Origin: Eubacterium sp.
GTDB taxonomy: Bacteria; Bacillota; Clostridia; Peptostreptococcales; Anaerovoracaceae
DNA: 64,000 nt
Reading direction: 5' to 3'
NCBI GenBank assembly: GCA_017533915.1
Contig: JAFWHX010000013.1
Location: 124,001 to 188,000, forward strand
In this document: positions 52,076 to 60,368 of the stretch, piece by piece
Position numbering within the stretch: the first letter of the stretch is position 1
Layout of the letters: every line of letters begins with the position of its first letter
The notes under the pieces: model-generated
Seen by the model: the letters and a program-made list of their open reading frames with translations, nothing else
What the model was told of the DNA's origin: nothing
Databases searched by the model: none
Translations under genes and position numbers: made by a program

Positions 52076-52369
52076 CTAATAAAACATTAATCCGTTACAA
52101 ACATAGTCTCCTTCGGAATCTTTATAACACTCAACCTCTCCCTCTTGAGAAGACCCTGAATAATTAACTTTTACTTCAAAGTAATAAGTATCTCCGTCTA
52201 TTCTGTCATCTCCGGTAAAATTAATAGATTCGATCTCATTATGCTGGGATTGAAGCATTTTACAATACTCCTTTGCAACACTTTTGGCATTGCCTTTATC
52301 TCCTCCCCCACAAGAAATACATGTAAATAATAAAGCTAATACGAGTAAAAAAGCTATTATGCGTTTCAT
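52076..52369 (-). CDS. small lipoprotein, function unknown
   Basis: 97 aa. Signal peptide MKRIIAFLLVLALLFTCISC with lipobox CISC, then a DUF4878-like small domain (KSVAKEYCKMLQSQHNEIES, YYFEVKVNYSGSSQEGEVEC) of the NTF2-like lumazine-binding type. GGAGG precedes the ATG. AT-rich codon use and flanks stand out from the GC-richer core genes, which fits a recent acquisition. A single-gene unit. Confidence 0.75.
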   Translation of the reverse strand: MKRIIAFLLVLALLFTCISCGGGDKGNAKSVAKEYCKMLQSQHNEIESINFTGDDRIDGDTYYFEVKVNYSGSSQEGEVECYKDSEGDYVCNGLMFY

Positions 52370-52558
52370 CTCAACACCCTCCTAAAAATACGACTAGTTG
52401 AATATTAATTAACTCAAAATCAGTGCATTATTATATCATTTATAGCAGAAGAATTGCACATTGATAAAAATATTCTCCATCTCTTCTGTTCTATCTTGGT
52501 TACATTTAAAATAATTTTACTTAAATCACCCATTCTAAATATATAGTTCAAGTCTCAA

Positions 52559-54043
52559 TTATTTCACTTTTATCTTTATTGTGACTGTCTTGCTTCCCGC
52601 TTCATACTGATCATTGCCTGCTGCGAAGACTGTCACACTGACCGGGTAAGTGCCCTTTTTGAGTCCTTTCTTTACTGACACTTTACCTGTCTTTTTATTT
52701 ATCGTTATCTTTTTGCTGCCTGACTGCTTTTTGAATGAAAGAGTGCCCTTTGGGTTCTTTATGGTCATGACTTTGCTTATTCCCAGTGTCTGAGTCTTCT
52801 TTCTTAATGCAGAATACTTGACAGTCTTTGTCTTTCCTTTCGCATACAGGAGATTAGCTGCTTTATTCAGCTTGAATGTAAAAGTGCCGTAGTATGGAGC
52901 ACCTTCTTCTTCAGCTTCCTTCTCAAACTCTGCAGGCATTTCAAATGTTACAGCGCCGCCTATGCTCCTCCCCGGAAGCTCCTTCATTATTACTACTTTC
53001 CCGGCCTCTCCAGGTCCGTATGTTATATCCCATATTCCGTCCTGATCGAGATCGCAGAATGCGCCTCTGTCCCCAATACTGAATTTGATCTTTCCAGTTG
53101 AGAGCAGAACTTCCAGCGTATACAGCATCACATAGTTTTCACTGCCGTATACATCATCTACTGACAGTGTCACATCTCCGCCTGAAAGATCAAGAGTACC
53201 TGGTCCGTTATCACCCGCGACATTGTATCTGAATCCAAAATGTTCCGCATAATCCAGCGCAGTCGAGTTCTTCCGCACGACAAGGGCGGTATTATAATCT
53301 TTATCAAAGGAATACTGATACAGAGTGCACGCCGGGTTCTTTATGAATACGACCTTAAGCTCAGGGCATGCTAGAAACGCGTTATTACCGATGCTCGTGC
53401 AGCTCCCTGGTATCGTGAGCATTTGGAGAGCCTCGTTATTGTTGAACGCACCATCCCCTATGGTCTCAAGTCCTTCTCCCAGACTCAGATTCTCACAGTC
53501 GATCTCCTCAAATGCCGTCTCCCCGATCGTTCTGACACCTTCTATTACGACTTGTTTCATTCTCACGTTTTCACAGAATGCAAAAGCGTCATCTTCTATT
53601 ACACAGTCGTCTCCCTTGATGATTATCTCTCCCACATTTACGCAGAAAGCGAAAGCATGGCTCCCTATGCTCTGTACACCGCCAATACTTATCCTCGATA
53701 TACCTTTGAAGTTATAGAACGAATAATCACCGATCTTGATCACATTGCTGAAGATGATCTCATCCACAGTGTCTTTATACTTGAGCCACGGAGTGTTGAT
53801 GTCACCTATTTTTGAATCATACTTATAGTCATCCATCGCGCCGCCGATATACGGATCCTTTGCAGATATCTTCAGTGTCGTAATTGGCGTTCCGTCGTTA
53901 TACAGCTCCCACTTGCATGTCCCAGTCACACCTTCATCGATATTTCCCATGGCATGCGCACTTTCAGCCGCTGAAAACACGATGAGCATAAGCGCGGCCG
54001 TGATAACAAGGATCAATATCATCTTTTCCAAAGCAGTTTTCAT
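52559..54043 (-). CDS. BspA-like leucine-rich-repeat surface protein
   Basis: 494 aa. Signal peptide, then about six BspA/Treponema-type leucine-rich repeats (VQSIGSHAFAFCVNVGEII, VRTIGETAFEEIDCENLSLG, CTSIGNNAFLACPELKVVF). A beta-rich middle and the Lys-rich Ig-like tail follow (AKGKTKTVKYSALRKKTQTL; ending KTVTIKIKVK). Such proteins bind host matrix proteins or other cells. The tail is the same type as in the peptidase at 13.9 kb and the stubs at 13.8 and 16.7 kb. GGAGG precedes the ATG. Confidence 0.9.
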   Translation of the reverse strand: MKTALEKMILILVITAALMLIVFSAAESAHAMGNIDEGVTGTCKWELYNDGTPITTLKISAKDPYIGGAMDDYKYDSKIGDINTPWLKYKDTVDEIIFSNVIKIGDYSFYNFKGISRISIGGVQSIGSHAFAFCVNVGEIIIKGDDCVIEDDAFAFCENVRMKQVVIEGVRTIGETAFEEIDCENLSLGEGLETIGDGAFNNNEALQMLTIPGSCTSIGNNAFLACPELKVVFIKNPACTLYQYSFDKDYNTALVVRKNSTALDYAEHFGFRYNVAGDNGPGTLDLSGGDVTLSVDDVYGSENYVMLYTLEVLLSTGKIKFSIGDRGAFCDLDQDGIWDITYGPGEAGKVVIMKELPGRSIGGAVTFEMPAEFEKEAEEEGAPYYGTFTFKLNKAANLLYAKGKTKTVKYSALRKKTQTLGISKVMTIKNPKGTLSFKKQSGSKKITINKKTGKVSVKKGLKKGTYPVSVTVFAAGNDQYEAGSKTVTIKIKVK

Positions 54044-54129
54044 CTTAGTATCCTCCCCGCAGAATGCATATAGTCAGAATATTCCGAATCTTATTTACAG
54101 TATAGCACTTATGTGCTGCCAGATGAACT

Positions 54130-55062
54130 TCAGAATGGCTCTTTCATATATGATCTGAAAGCTCTTACGATCATCGGATGCGTGAATGTGAACATCAGAT
54201 ACGGAGATTCGGTCCGCCTGATGACCACACGGTCCGCTTCAGCTTTGACCATCACTTTTTCTGTCTGTATAAAACCGCCTTCTTCCGGGATACCGTTACC
54301 GCATTCCGCGATCTCCACGAGCGGGCTGGAATCCTTCAGCAGGCGGCTGAATGCCTCTTCTGCGAGCTCAGTCACCTCCCGCTCCTGGCTGTAGCTGTAT
54401 ATCGCACGTCTTTCAAGACCTACGACGCTCGTGCCGGCGATACATGCTTCTCCCAGCCGGATGAACAAAGTGTGCGAGAACCGTCTTCCAGCACTCGGCA
54501 TGCAGTAATATGATGTGATCCTACCGGAAAGATAAAGCGGCATCCACCACTCTACTGCTGATATCAGCTCCGCCAGCGAGCGGCTCACGGTGTGGATCGC
54601 ACTTATCCTGACATCCCTGCGGATGAGCTCTGACATGAGCACAGTAAGGATCTTCCGGTATTCTCCGTCATCACCATCGCCGTAGAACACTTTCGTCACA
54701 TAGTGTTTGCCGTTCACTCCATATTTAGGAAGTGTCACTTCCCCGGTCATCTGTCCCTTGTCATTCTCACGAAGATCGACTCCAAAAGAAGTCCCGCCCG
54801 GGTTTTTGATCTCGATATAGTAAATGTTTTTCAGCTTCCCCCTGACAGGCTTAAGACAATATGAGATCGTCATGCCGTCTTTCTTGACCCTGGCGGTACT
54901 CTTGTTCCAGTCTATCTCGGTTCCATCATATTTCACAGATCCTGAAGCAGATAAAGAAGTATAGCTCTTTTCTGCTGCAAAGGCTGGCTCGCCTGCTAAG
55001 GCTATGACGATCACCAGCAGCGCCGCCATAGCCGAAATGAACAAAACTTTTGCGTTCTTTAT
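54130..55062 (-). pseudogene. chimera: secreted Ig-like protein N-terminus joined to the C-terminus of a cytoplasmic regulator
   Basis: The first 120 codons (AMAALLVIVIALAGEPAFA signal peptide, then WNKSTARVKKDGMTISYCLK, KNIYYIEIKNPGGTSFGVD) belong to a secreted protein. The remaining 200 (ILTVLMSELIRRDVRISAIH, VEWWMPLYLSGRITSYYC, LVEIAECGNG) match the C-terminal ligand domain found behind HTH domains in Clostridial regulators. The joint is near residue FYGDGDDGEYRK. The 5' end is also damaged: the reading frame upstream runs through the terminator at 55064-55097, leaving no start with a ribosome site. Not a functional secreted protein. Confidence 0.7.
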
Positions 55063-55063
55063 G

Positions 55064-55097
55064 AAAACACCGCATCTCGTTTGAGACACGGTGTTTT
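55064..55097 (-). terminator. terminator of the sigma/anti-sigma-like operon
   Basis: AAAACACCG / CGGTGTTTT with an inner TCTC/GAGA stem, 37 bases after the stop of the 55134 gene. Symmetric, so it would work in both directions. Confidence 0.8.
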
Positions 55098-55133
55098 GTT
55101 TCGCATATGCAGGTACGATCATACCTATGATGA

Positions 55134-56699
55134 TCAGAGTTTGATTGGGTCCCAGCCGTAATCCTTATAGTACTCGATCCCTGCGCCGCTTTCTTTGGCG
55201 TATGCCTTGATGCAGTCTTTCCTGACCGCTTCATCGAAGCCTGCTGAAGCCATGAATCTGGAACGTATCTCAGGATAGCCTTCTGTGAACCTGTTTATGC
55301 TCTCGGTGTATCCATCTCCATCCTCGGCTATATCCATGCTGCTCACCACATAGCTGCCATCACCGCTTTCTGATCTCTTCAGATGATAGCATCCCGGGTA
55401 TGATCCTCCGCTGACACATACCAATGTGTTTCCACGCTTCATATAGCTGTCTCTGAAGAAGTCGCCGAATACGAGAAGCTCATCACCTTTTTCTGCCTTG
55501 CCATAGATGTTCGGCTCAGGTATGAGCACTTCACCATCGCCAGCATCTTCACTATTTGCCATATCTTCACAGATCGCTTTCATTACAGGATCATCACCTG
55601 CGTATTCATATTCAGGAAGTGAGCACAGATCACGCACCTCTTTTCTGATGCTGCTCGTGATCCCCATCTGAAGCTTTCCTTCTGCCGCCTTCCCTGTCTT
55701 CACATTCTCTTCAACAAGAGTATATGCATCATCTTTATCGCTCATGTACAGAAGCACGCATTTTTGCTCCTTGCCCTCACTGTCTGTATATACATAAGCG
55801 TTCTCGCTATATGATCCGCCATTCGATCCGACTGCGTCATCGATCTCAGGTGTCTGAAGATATGCAACATTATCCCAGGCGTCAATATAATGCTCTTCTT
55901 CGAATGCTTTTCCATCTCTGTACATATCGCAGTCTGTAGTTTCGAATTCGCCTGACTCTGAGCATTCGATGAATTCAGTACTGCCCGGAAGATCACTTAA
56001 GTCGTATATGTGATAGTAGCCCCATGCAGTTTCTGTCTTATCCTTTCCGGACTCTTCATCAGGCATTCCGTAATCAGTATAATCCCCTTTTGTGTTATAT
56101 ACGGTAAGCTTGCCGTCTTTTACTGTGATATGAGTCTTTACGGTATCGCAGTTATAGTATGAGCTGCATATCGCCTGAAGATCGATCAGGCCTTCTACCT
56201 TACTGTTCACGCGGTCATATATGACAAGGCCATAGCCATTTCCGAACACGAGCATGCTCTCGTCAAGATAGTAGATGGCAGGAGCATATACTTCATTCCC
56301 TCCATTATTTGACGCCGGGTCGCCAGTAAACACCAGTATTTCCTTAGGAGTCATGTCTGTCACCCTTGCTTCAGCTGCATATACATATCCTGTTGCATTA
56401 GGAATATCAGTGCCGCCGATATTTCCATTGTGCACAGTGATACCTGTTGCCACAAGTATGAACGCAGCCGCTATAGCAGTAAGCCGCTTCCACATTACTG
56501 ACCTGCGCTTCGTATACTTCTTCGTATTCGTGTCCACACTTGTGCCCGTGCCAGTATTCGTATTCAGATCAGCTCGATCTGTTTTTCCGTCTATTTTCTC
56601 TTCGATATGGTTCCATATTCTGTCGCGCTGCTTCTGATCGGGAGCCATATCATCGATCGTCTCTTTCAGTTCTGCTCTCATCTTTTCATCGTCATTCAT
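55134..56699 (-). CDS. anti-sigma-factor-like membrane protein with large extracellular domain
   Basis: 521 aa. A cytoplasmic head of about 65 residues with the helical pattern of anti-sigma domains (ELKETIDDMAPDQKQRDRIW), a Thr/Asn linker, one membrane segment (RLTAIAAAFILVATGITV), then about 430 extracellular residues of beta-propeller-like character (YLDESMLVFGNGYGLVIYDR; GYYHIYDLSDLPGSTEF). The last 90 residues share SGGSYPG and the DPIKL ending with the lipoprotein at 19.8 kb. It overlaps the sigma gene by 8 bases, so it is its likely partner. Start ATG 56699 follows GGGGG by 7 bases; a GTG one codon upstream is possible. Confidence 0.85.
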   Translation of the reverse strand: MNDDEKMRAELKETIDDMAPDQKQRDRIWNHIEEKIDGKTDRADLNTNTGTGTSVDTNTKKYTKRRSVMWKRLTAIAAAFILVATGITVHNGNIGGTDIPNATGYVYAAEARVTDMTPKEILVFTGDPASNNGGNEVYAPAIYYLDESMLVFGNGYGLVIYDRVNSKVEGLIDLQAICSSYYNCDTVKTHITVKDGKLTVYNTKGDYTDYGMPDEESGKDKTETAWGYYHIYDLSDLPGSTEFIECSESGEFETTDCDMYRDGKAFEEEHYIDAWDNVAYLQTPEIDDAVGSNGGSYSENAYVYTDSEGKEQKCVLLYMSDKDDAYTLVEENVKTGKAAEGKLQMGITSSIRKEVRDLCSLPEYEYAGDDPVMKAICEDMANSEDAGDGEVLIPEPNIYGKAEKGDELLVFGDFFRDSYMKRGNTLVCVSGGSYPGCYHLKRSESGDGSYVVSSMDIAEDGDGYTESINRFTEGYPEIRSRFMASAGFDEAVRKDCIKAYAKESGAGIEYYKDYGWDPIKL

Positions 56700-57210
56700 C
56701 ACGCTTCCCCCTTAGCATTCGCTTCGCCGCAGTCAATTCGGATCTCACCTTTGTCTCCTTCGTCCCCATGATCGCTGCTGCCTCCTTAACTGTATACCCC
56801 TCGTAGTAACACAGATATACCGCCTCACGCTGTTCTTCCGGCAGCATCAGCAGTAGTCTCGCCGCCTCGCTTTCCGTCTCGTTCTCGATATCCGTATACG
56901 CATCATCACCGGCATCCAGGCCTTCTTTTTCTGAATACACGTCTGATGGTGCAATCAGCTGTACTTTGCCGTGCCATGAACTCTTATGCAGATCTCTGCA
57001 CCTGTTGCGGACTGATGTTATGAACCATGCTTTCTCATGCTCTTCATTCTCGAAAGTGACCTCTTTCTCGATCACCGTGAGAAACACACTTTCCGCTACA
57101 TCTTCTGCATCGTGAGGATCACCCGTGTAGATCAGGGCGATGCGGTATACACGGTCTATCTGTCTTTCATAGATCTCTTTTATCTGTCGTTTTCTTTTCT
57201 GGTCGATCAC
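56692..57210 (-). CDS. ECF-type RNA polymerase sigma factor
   Basis: 172 aa. Region 2: VYRIALIYTGDPHDAEDVAESVFLTV and EKAWFITSVRNRCRDLHKS; region 4: MLPEEQREAVYLCYYEGYTVKEAAAIMGTKETKV. GTG start at 57210 is preferred over the TTG at 57243 because AAGGGGGAA stands just before it. The overlapping anti-sigma-like gene suggests control by an extracellular signal. No second promoter of matching sequence was identified, so its regulon is open. Confidence 0.93.
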   Translation of the reverse strand: MIDQKRKRQIKEIYERQIDRVYRIALIYTGDPHDAEDVAESVFLTVIEKEVTFENEEHEKAWFITSVRNRCRDLHKSSWHGKVQLIAPSDVYSEKEGLDAGDDAYTDIENETESEAARLLLMLPEEQREAVYLCYYEGYTVKEAAAIMGTKETKVRSELTAAKRMLRGKRDE

Positions 57211-57381
57211 CGTTTCCCCCTTCCGATGTATTACTTCTACCAACGCGCTATGGCGCCTTTAACGAAGCGAACGACTGTAATGGGCGCCCATCACATCTCC
57301 GCCCCTATAATATATACGATCCACGAAGCGTGATTTACACTATCAAAATAACTTTTTTCTTCAAACAGCGCAAGCAGCAAT

Positions 57382-57406
57382 AAAAAACCGCATCCGGAGA
57401 TGCGGC
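57382..57406 (-). terminator. GCATCC-type terminator behind the SirTM fragment
   Basis: CCGCATC / GATGCGG with T6 on the minus strand, the same family as those at 31.0 and 34.2 kb. Confidence 0.85.
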
Positions 57407-57454
57407 TGCTTTTCATTCTGAAGCTGTAACAGGATCGCCTGATCGCATCGATAG

Positions 57455-57670
57455 TTATGCCAGTGTTTCAAGTACCACTCCGATGTCTCCGTCAATACAT
57501 ATGCTCCTGTCTTCTATCTCTTTCGGGCAGTAAGCTTCACTGTGATTGATGCATGCATAAACAGCTTTCTTATTATCAAAAGTCATCCGCCAGAACGGAT
57601 ACTTGATGATCACCGGCGTGTTCCCTCCGACGCCAAGCTCCAGGAAAAGCACATGCTTATCTTCATTCAC
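57455..57670 (-). pseudogene. C-terminal fragment of a second SirTM sirtuin
   Basis: 71 codons; from VLFLELGVGGNTPVIIKYPF to ICIDGDIGVVLE it aligns without gaps to the end of the SirTM at 32443-33339, about 52 of 67 positions identical by my count. The NAD-binding half is gone. The ATG at 57670 overlaps the premature stop of the truncated parA (TGAATG), marking the exact deletion joint. Confidence 0.88.
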
Positions 57671-58032
57671 TGCAAGGAATCCTTAAGAAGATTGTCCAGA
57701 ACCTTTTCGCGGCTCATTGCGTTCACGAGCTGACTTTCCATAGACGAAAGATCAAGATTTGACGGTATCAGATCCATGCCTTCCTTATGATGCAGGATCG
57801 TGTCTATCACATCCGGCTTGTATTCCTGAGTTGCAAGATACATCAGTCTTCCAAGCGACTTCTCTAGCGCATCTGCGTTCCAGCCCAGTGAGCTTGTCAG
57901 GTCACTTTGGGGATCTGCATCCACGAGCAAAACCCTCTTTCCACTTCTCACAAGACCTGCACCAAGATTCAGAGCTGTCGTGGTTTTACCAACACCGCCC
58001 TTCTGGTTACAAATAGCAATTGTTTTACACAC
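57667..58032 (-). pseudogene. truncated ParA/Soj partition ATPase
   Basis: GTG start at 58032 with GGGGGG upstream. The 121 codons give [20 protein letters not shown] (deviant Walker A), [18 protein letters not shown] and [20 protein letters not shown], the first 45 percent of a ParA. The protein ends where the SirTM fragment begins; the second half (Walker B and beyond) is missing. ParA with a small upstream gene is usual in plasmids and conjugative elements, so this is a mobile-element relic. Confidence 0.88.
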
Positions 58033-58044
58033 AGCATCACCCCC

Positions 58045-58404
58045 CTAGCTTATGTTCTCAACTTCGAAAGGTCCATCTTTCTTAAAGAGCGCGTCCATGA
58101 AGTCCTTCATACCATCTTCCTTCACACATCTCGCAATCAGAAGCAGCATGTCAGCAGCATATTCAAGATCAAGTAGCTCGAACACAATGAGAATGATACT
58201 TGCTGCAATCTCATACTCTCCATCCAGATACGCTTTTGCCACCATACTTCTGATCAGGAAGTCTGCGTCCTCGTCGAAATAATACTCAGACGTTTCTTCA
58301 TAATAATCTGAGATATTCTGTGCGATTTCGTCAATTATGGGACAAACGGTATGTCCCTCCGCCCCCTTAGCAATAACTTTGATCGTTTCTTTATTCGTAC
58401 TCAT
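58045..58404 (-). CDS. small acidic helical protein upstream of parA
   Basis: 119 aa. Mostly helical and acidic (DYYEETSEYYFDEDADFLIR, MVAKAYLDGEYEIAASIILI). AAAGGAAA just before the ATG at 58404 fixes the start; it ends 12 bases before the parA start, so the two were an operon. I do not recognise the family; co-occurrence with ParA suggests an element-maintenance role, as inference only. Confidence 0.7.
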   Translation of the reverse strand: MSTNKETIKVIAKGAEGHTVCPIIDEIAQNISDYYEETSEYYFDEDADFLIRSMVAKAYLDGEYEIAASIILIVFELLDLEYAADMLLLIARCVKEDGMKDFMDALFKKDGPFEVENIS

Positions 58405-58431
58405 TTTCCTTTCCTTTCCGCCATTTTGGCA

Positions 58432-58461
58432 ACAAAAAACTGCATCCCGTATTGGATGCAG
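58432..58461 (-). terminator. terminator behind the MFS gene
   Basis: CTGCATCC / GGATGCAG with T7. Stem, loop and the preceding CATG are the same as at 59778-59802. Confidence 0.85.
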
Positions 58462-58501
58462 CATGTAGAAAACTATTGATTCACTTTATAAACTGGAATT
58501 G

Positions 58502-59704
58502 TTAGCACTCTGTCTTATTGCACCGGAGGCATAAAGCATAAAATGCAATCGCCAGAAACTGTGATACCACAGACACAGTGACAAGATACACAGGATTCAA
58601 ATCATACAGGGCACCGAGAAGCCAACTGCCCAGAAACCACGCAATACCAAATCCTGTCTCAAATATTCCGAAACCGGTGCTTCGCATGGAACGCGGGACG
58701 ATTCCGCTGACAGCTGCTTTCATAATACTTTCCTGCGCACCCATTCCAATCCCCCACAGAATTATCCCAGCTCCGATCAACCAGGCATTTCCAGTCATAA
58801 AAACAAAACATGAGAAGAATGTGCTGCATAGTGTGGAAATGATCAGAGCCTTCAGCCCGACCTTATCATAAAGCCAGCCAAAGAATAGTGCAGCAAAGGC
58901 ATCCACAGCCATTGCCCCAGCATATAGCAGGCTGAGCATGGATTCATTAAATGCTCCGGTATTAGCCGAATGAAGTGTGATCAGGGTGAAGTCTGCAAAG
59001 CCAAAAGCAAAAAAGCAGATGGCCGCCATGAACAGAACAAATGACTTCCTGAATTCAAAGCTTGCCGGTTTATCTTCCTGCTTTTCAAAGATCTCCGGAT
59101 CAGGGTATCTTATCTTTGCTGTCAAAACAAGAGCTATGGTGATCATTGCAGGAACAAGCAGTACCGCAAAAGAGATCCTATATGTTGTAAAAAGGTCGTC
59201 TGTACCTTTTACAAGAGCTGTTACAAAAAGCAGTACCGGTCCGAGAAACGCGCCAAGCTGATCCAGAAACTCCTGATAGGCAAAGCCTTTTCCGGTTCCG
59301 ATCTCGCTTGCCGCAAAGCTTACCAATGTGTTTTTGGCAGGCTTTTTTATCGCTTTTCCGATACGCTCCAGGATCACAAGACCGCAGGCCCAAATCCAGC
59401 CATGTTCAGGTACGAGTGCCAGTGCAGGAATTGCCAGAACCTGTATTACATAGCCTGTGATAACAAATGTCCAGTATTTCTTCGTTTTATCTGCTATAAA
59501 TCCGGATATGAGCCTTAGTGAATACCCGCACAATTCTCCTATACCGGACACAAATCCGATGGTTGCAGCGGATGCCCCTGCGAGGTTCAGATATTCGCCC
59601 AATATGCTTCTGGCGCCTTCATGAGTCATGTCCGAAAACAGACTTACGATTCCCATCAGGGTTATAAATGTTATGGCGCCAGACAAAGCCCTTTTTTTAT
59701 CCAT
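58502..59704 (-). CDS. MFS transporter
   Basis: 400 aa, twelve membrane segments. The first loop GIVSLFSDMTHEGARSILGEYL and ERIGKAIKKPAKNTLVSFAA (the second half of motif A) place it in a subgroup of bacterial multidrug-type MFS proteins related to Spinster-like or YfcJ-like carriers; FFGWLYDKVGLKALIIST is motif A of the second half. GGAG lies 6 bases before the ATG. Substrate unknown. It lies within the 8.8-kb segment bounded by the 22-bp repeats. Confidence 0.9.
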   Translation of the reverse strand: MDKKRALSGAITFITLMGIVSLFSDMTHEGARSILGEYLNLAGASAATIGFVSGIGELCGYSLRLISGFIADKTKKYWTFVITGYVIQVLAIPALALVPEHGWIWACGLVILERIGKAIKKPAKNTLVSFAASEIGTGKGFAYQEFLDQLGAFLGPVLLFVTALVKGTDDLFTTYRISFAVLLVPAMITIALVLTAKIRYPDPEIFEKQEDKPASFEFRKSFVLFMAAICFFAFGFADFTLITLHSANTGAFNESMLSLLYAGAMAVDAFAALFFGWLYDKVGLKALIISTLCSTFFSCFVFMTGNAWLIGAGIILWGIGMGAQESIMKAAVSGIVPRSMRSTGFGIFETGFGIAWFLGSWLLGALYDLNPVYLVTVSVVSQFLAIAFYALCLRCNKTEC

Positions 59705-59777
59705 GTTCTACTCCACTAATCCCGATTTGTTTAAGCCTATTATATCACGTATAATCCAATCACTCACATAAAACAAA

Positions 59778-59802
59778 AACTGCATCCCGTATTGGATGCA
59801 GC
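59778..59802 (-). terminator. terminator behind the 49-aa gene
   Basis: CTGCAT-CC / GG-ATGCAG with T5; 26 bases including the flank are identical to the terminator at 58432-58461. Just downstream TATGTGAGTG and a TATAAT-like element repeat the boundary-module pattern. Confidence 0.8.
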
Positions 59803-59830
59803 ATGTAAAAAAGCGGAATAAGCCGCTCAA

Positions 59831-59980
59831 TCAACAATCACAAAGTCTAAGCAGCAGATCATCTACTGCGTCTGTATATTTACCTTCTTCTATCAACTGG
59901 TTCCTGAGTTCGTTCAGGGCGTACACCAAAACATTGATCTCATCTGGAGTAACTTTTAACTTTACTTTATCACCGAACAT
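59831..59980 (-). CDS. 49-aa mobile-element-type small protein
   Basis: ATG at 59980, TGA at 59831. MFGDKVKLKVTPDEINVLVY followed by ALNELRNQLIEEGKYTDAVD and DLLLRLCDC. GGAGG lies 7 bases before the ATG and a terminator follows. Small proteins with this K-x-K-x-TPxE start and ALNxLRN helix are frequent cargo of Clostridial integrative elements; their role is not known to me. Too short to have been listed by length filters but well supported by signals. Confidence 0.7.
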   Translation of the reverse strand: MFGDKVKLKVTPDEINVLVYALNELRNQLIEEGKYTDAVDDLLLRLCDC

Positions 59981-60308
59981 TTTACTGCCTCCTCTATTGG
60001 AATCACATAATGTGAAATAAACACTACTTCTCCTGATTCTATTTTACGTAATGTACGAGGCAGACACAATTATGCGTTTTACGCCCGCCTCCTGATATTC
60101 AGAAATCATACCAGCTAAGAAGGGCCAGATAAATGAGAACACGTGAAAATCATTTTGCAATTATGCCCCGTTTGCGAATCCCCTCATGTGATTTTTTGGA
60201 CTAAATTTTGGACACATCTTGTATGTCTATATAGGTTATAAAGGGGGTTAAATGAGTATTTTTTATTGATCACGACGCCTCTTATAATCGCTGTAACCGT
60301 TGCAAAAT
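59981..60308. other. intergenic relic region without an intact gene
   Basis: No complete gene. On the minus strand two short relic-like readings can be seen: about 30 residues containing MISEYQEAGVKRIIVSASYI before a stop near 60050, and about 20 residues YKMCPKFSPKNHMRGFANGA before a stop near 60165, which might be the end of an integrase. Both are too short to assign. Confidence 0.4.
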
Positions 60309-60340
60309 AAAGGAAGTAGCGCTTGTTGCGCTACCTCCCA
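60309..60340 (-). terminator. hairpin terminator next to the right 22-bp repeat
   Basis: GGAGGTAGCGC / GCGCTACTTCC with an AACAA loop, followed by TTTATTTT on the minus strand. Confidence 0.75.
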
Positions 60341-60346
60341 TGGTAA

Positions 60347-60368
60347 GTGGAAGTGAGGGGAATCGAAG
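60347..60368. repeat. 22-bp direct repeat, right copy (possible attachment site)
   Basis: Exact copy of 51505-51526. Further right, CTCACTTC at 60404-60411 could pair with GAAGTGAG in the repeat, so an imperfect inverted structure of about 62 bases is possible. The stretch 60369-60649 contains no gene I can support. Confidence 0.7.
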
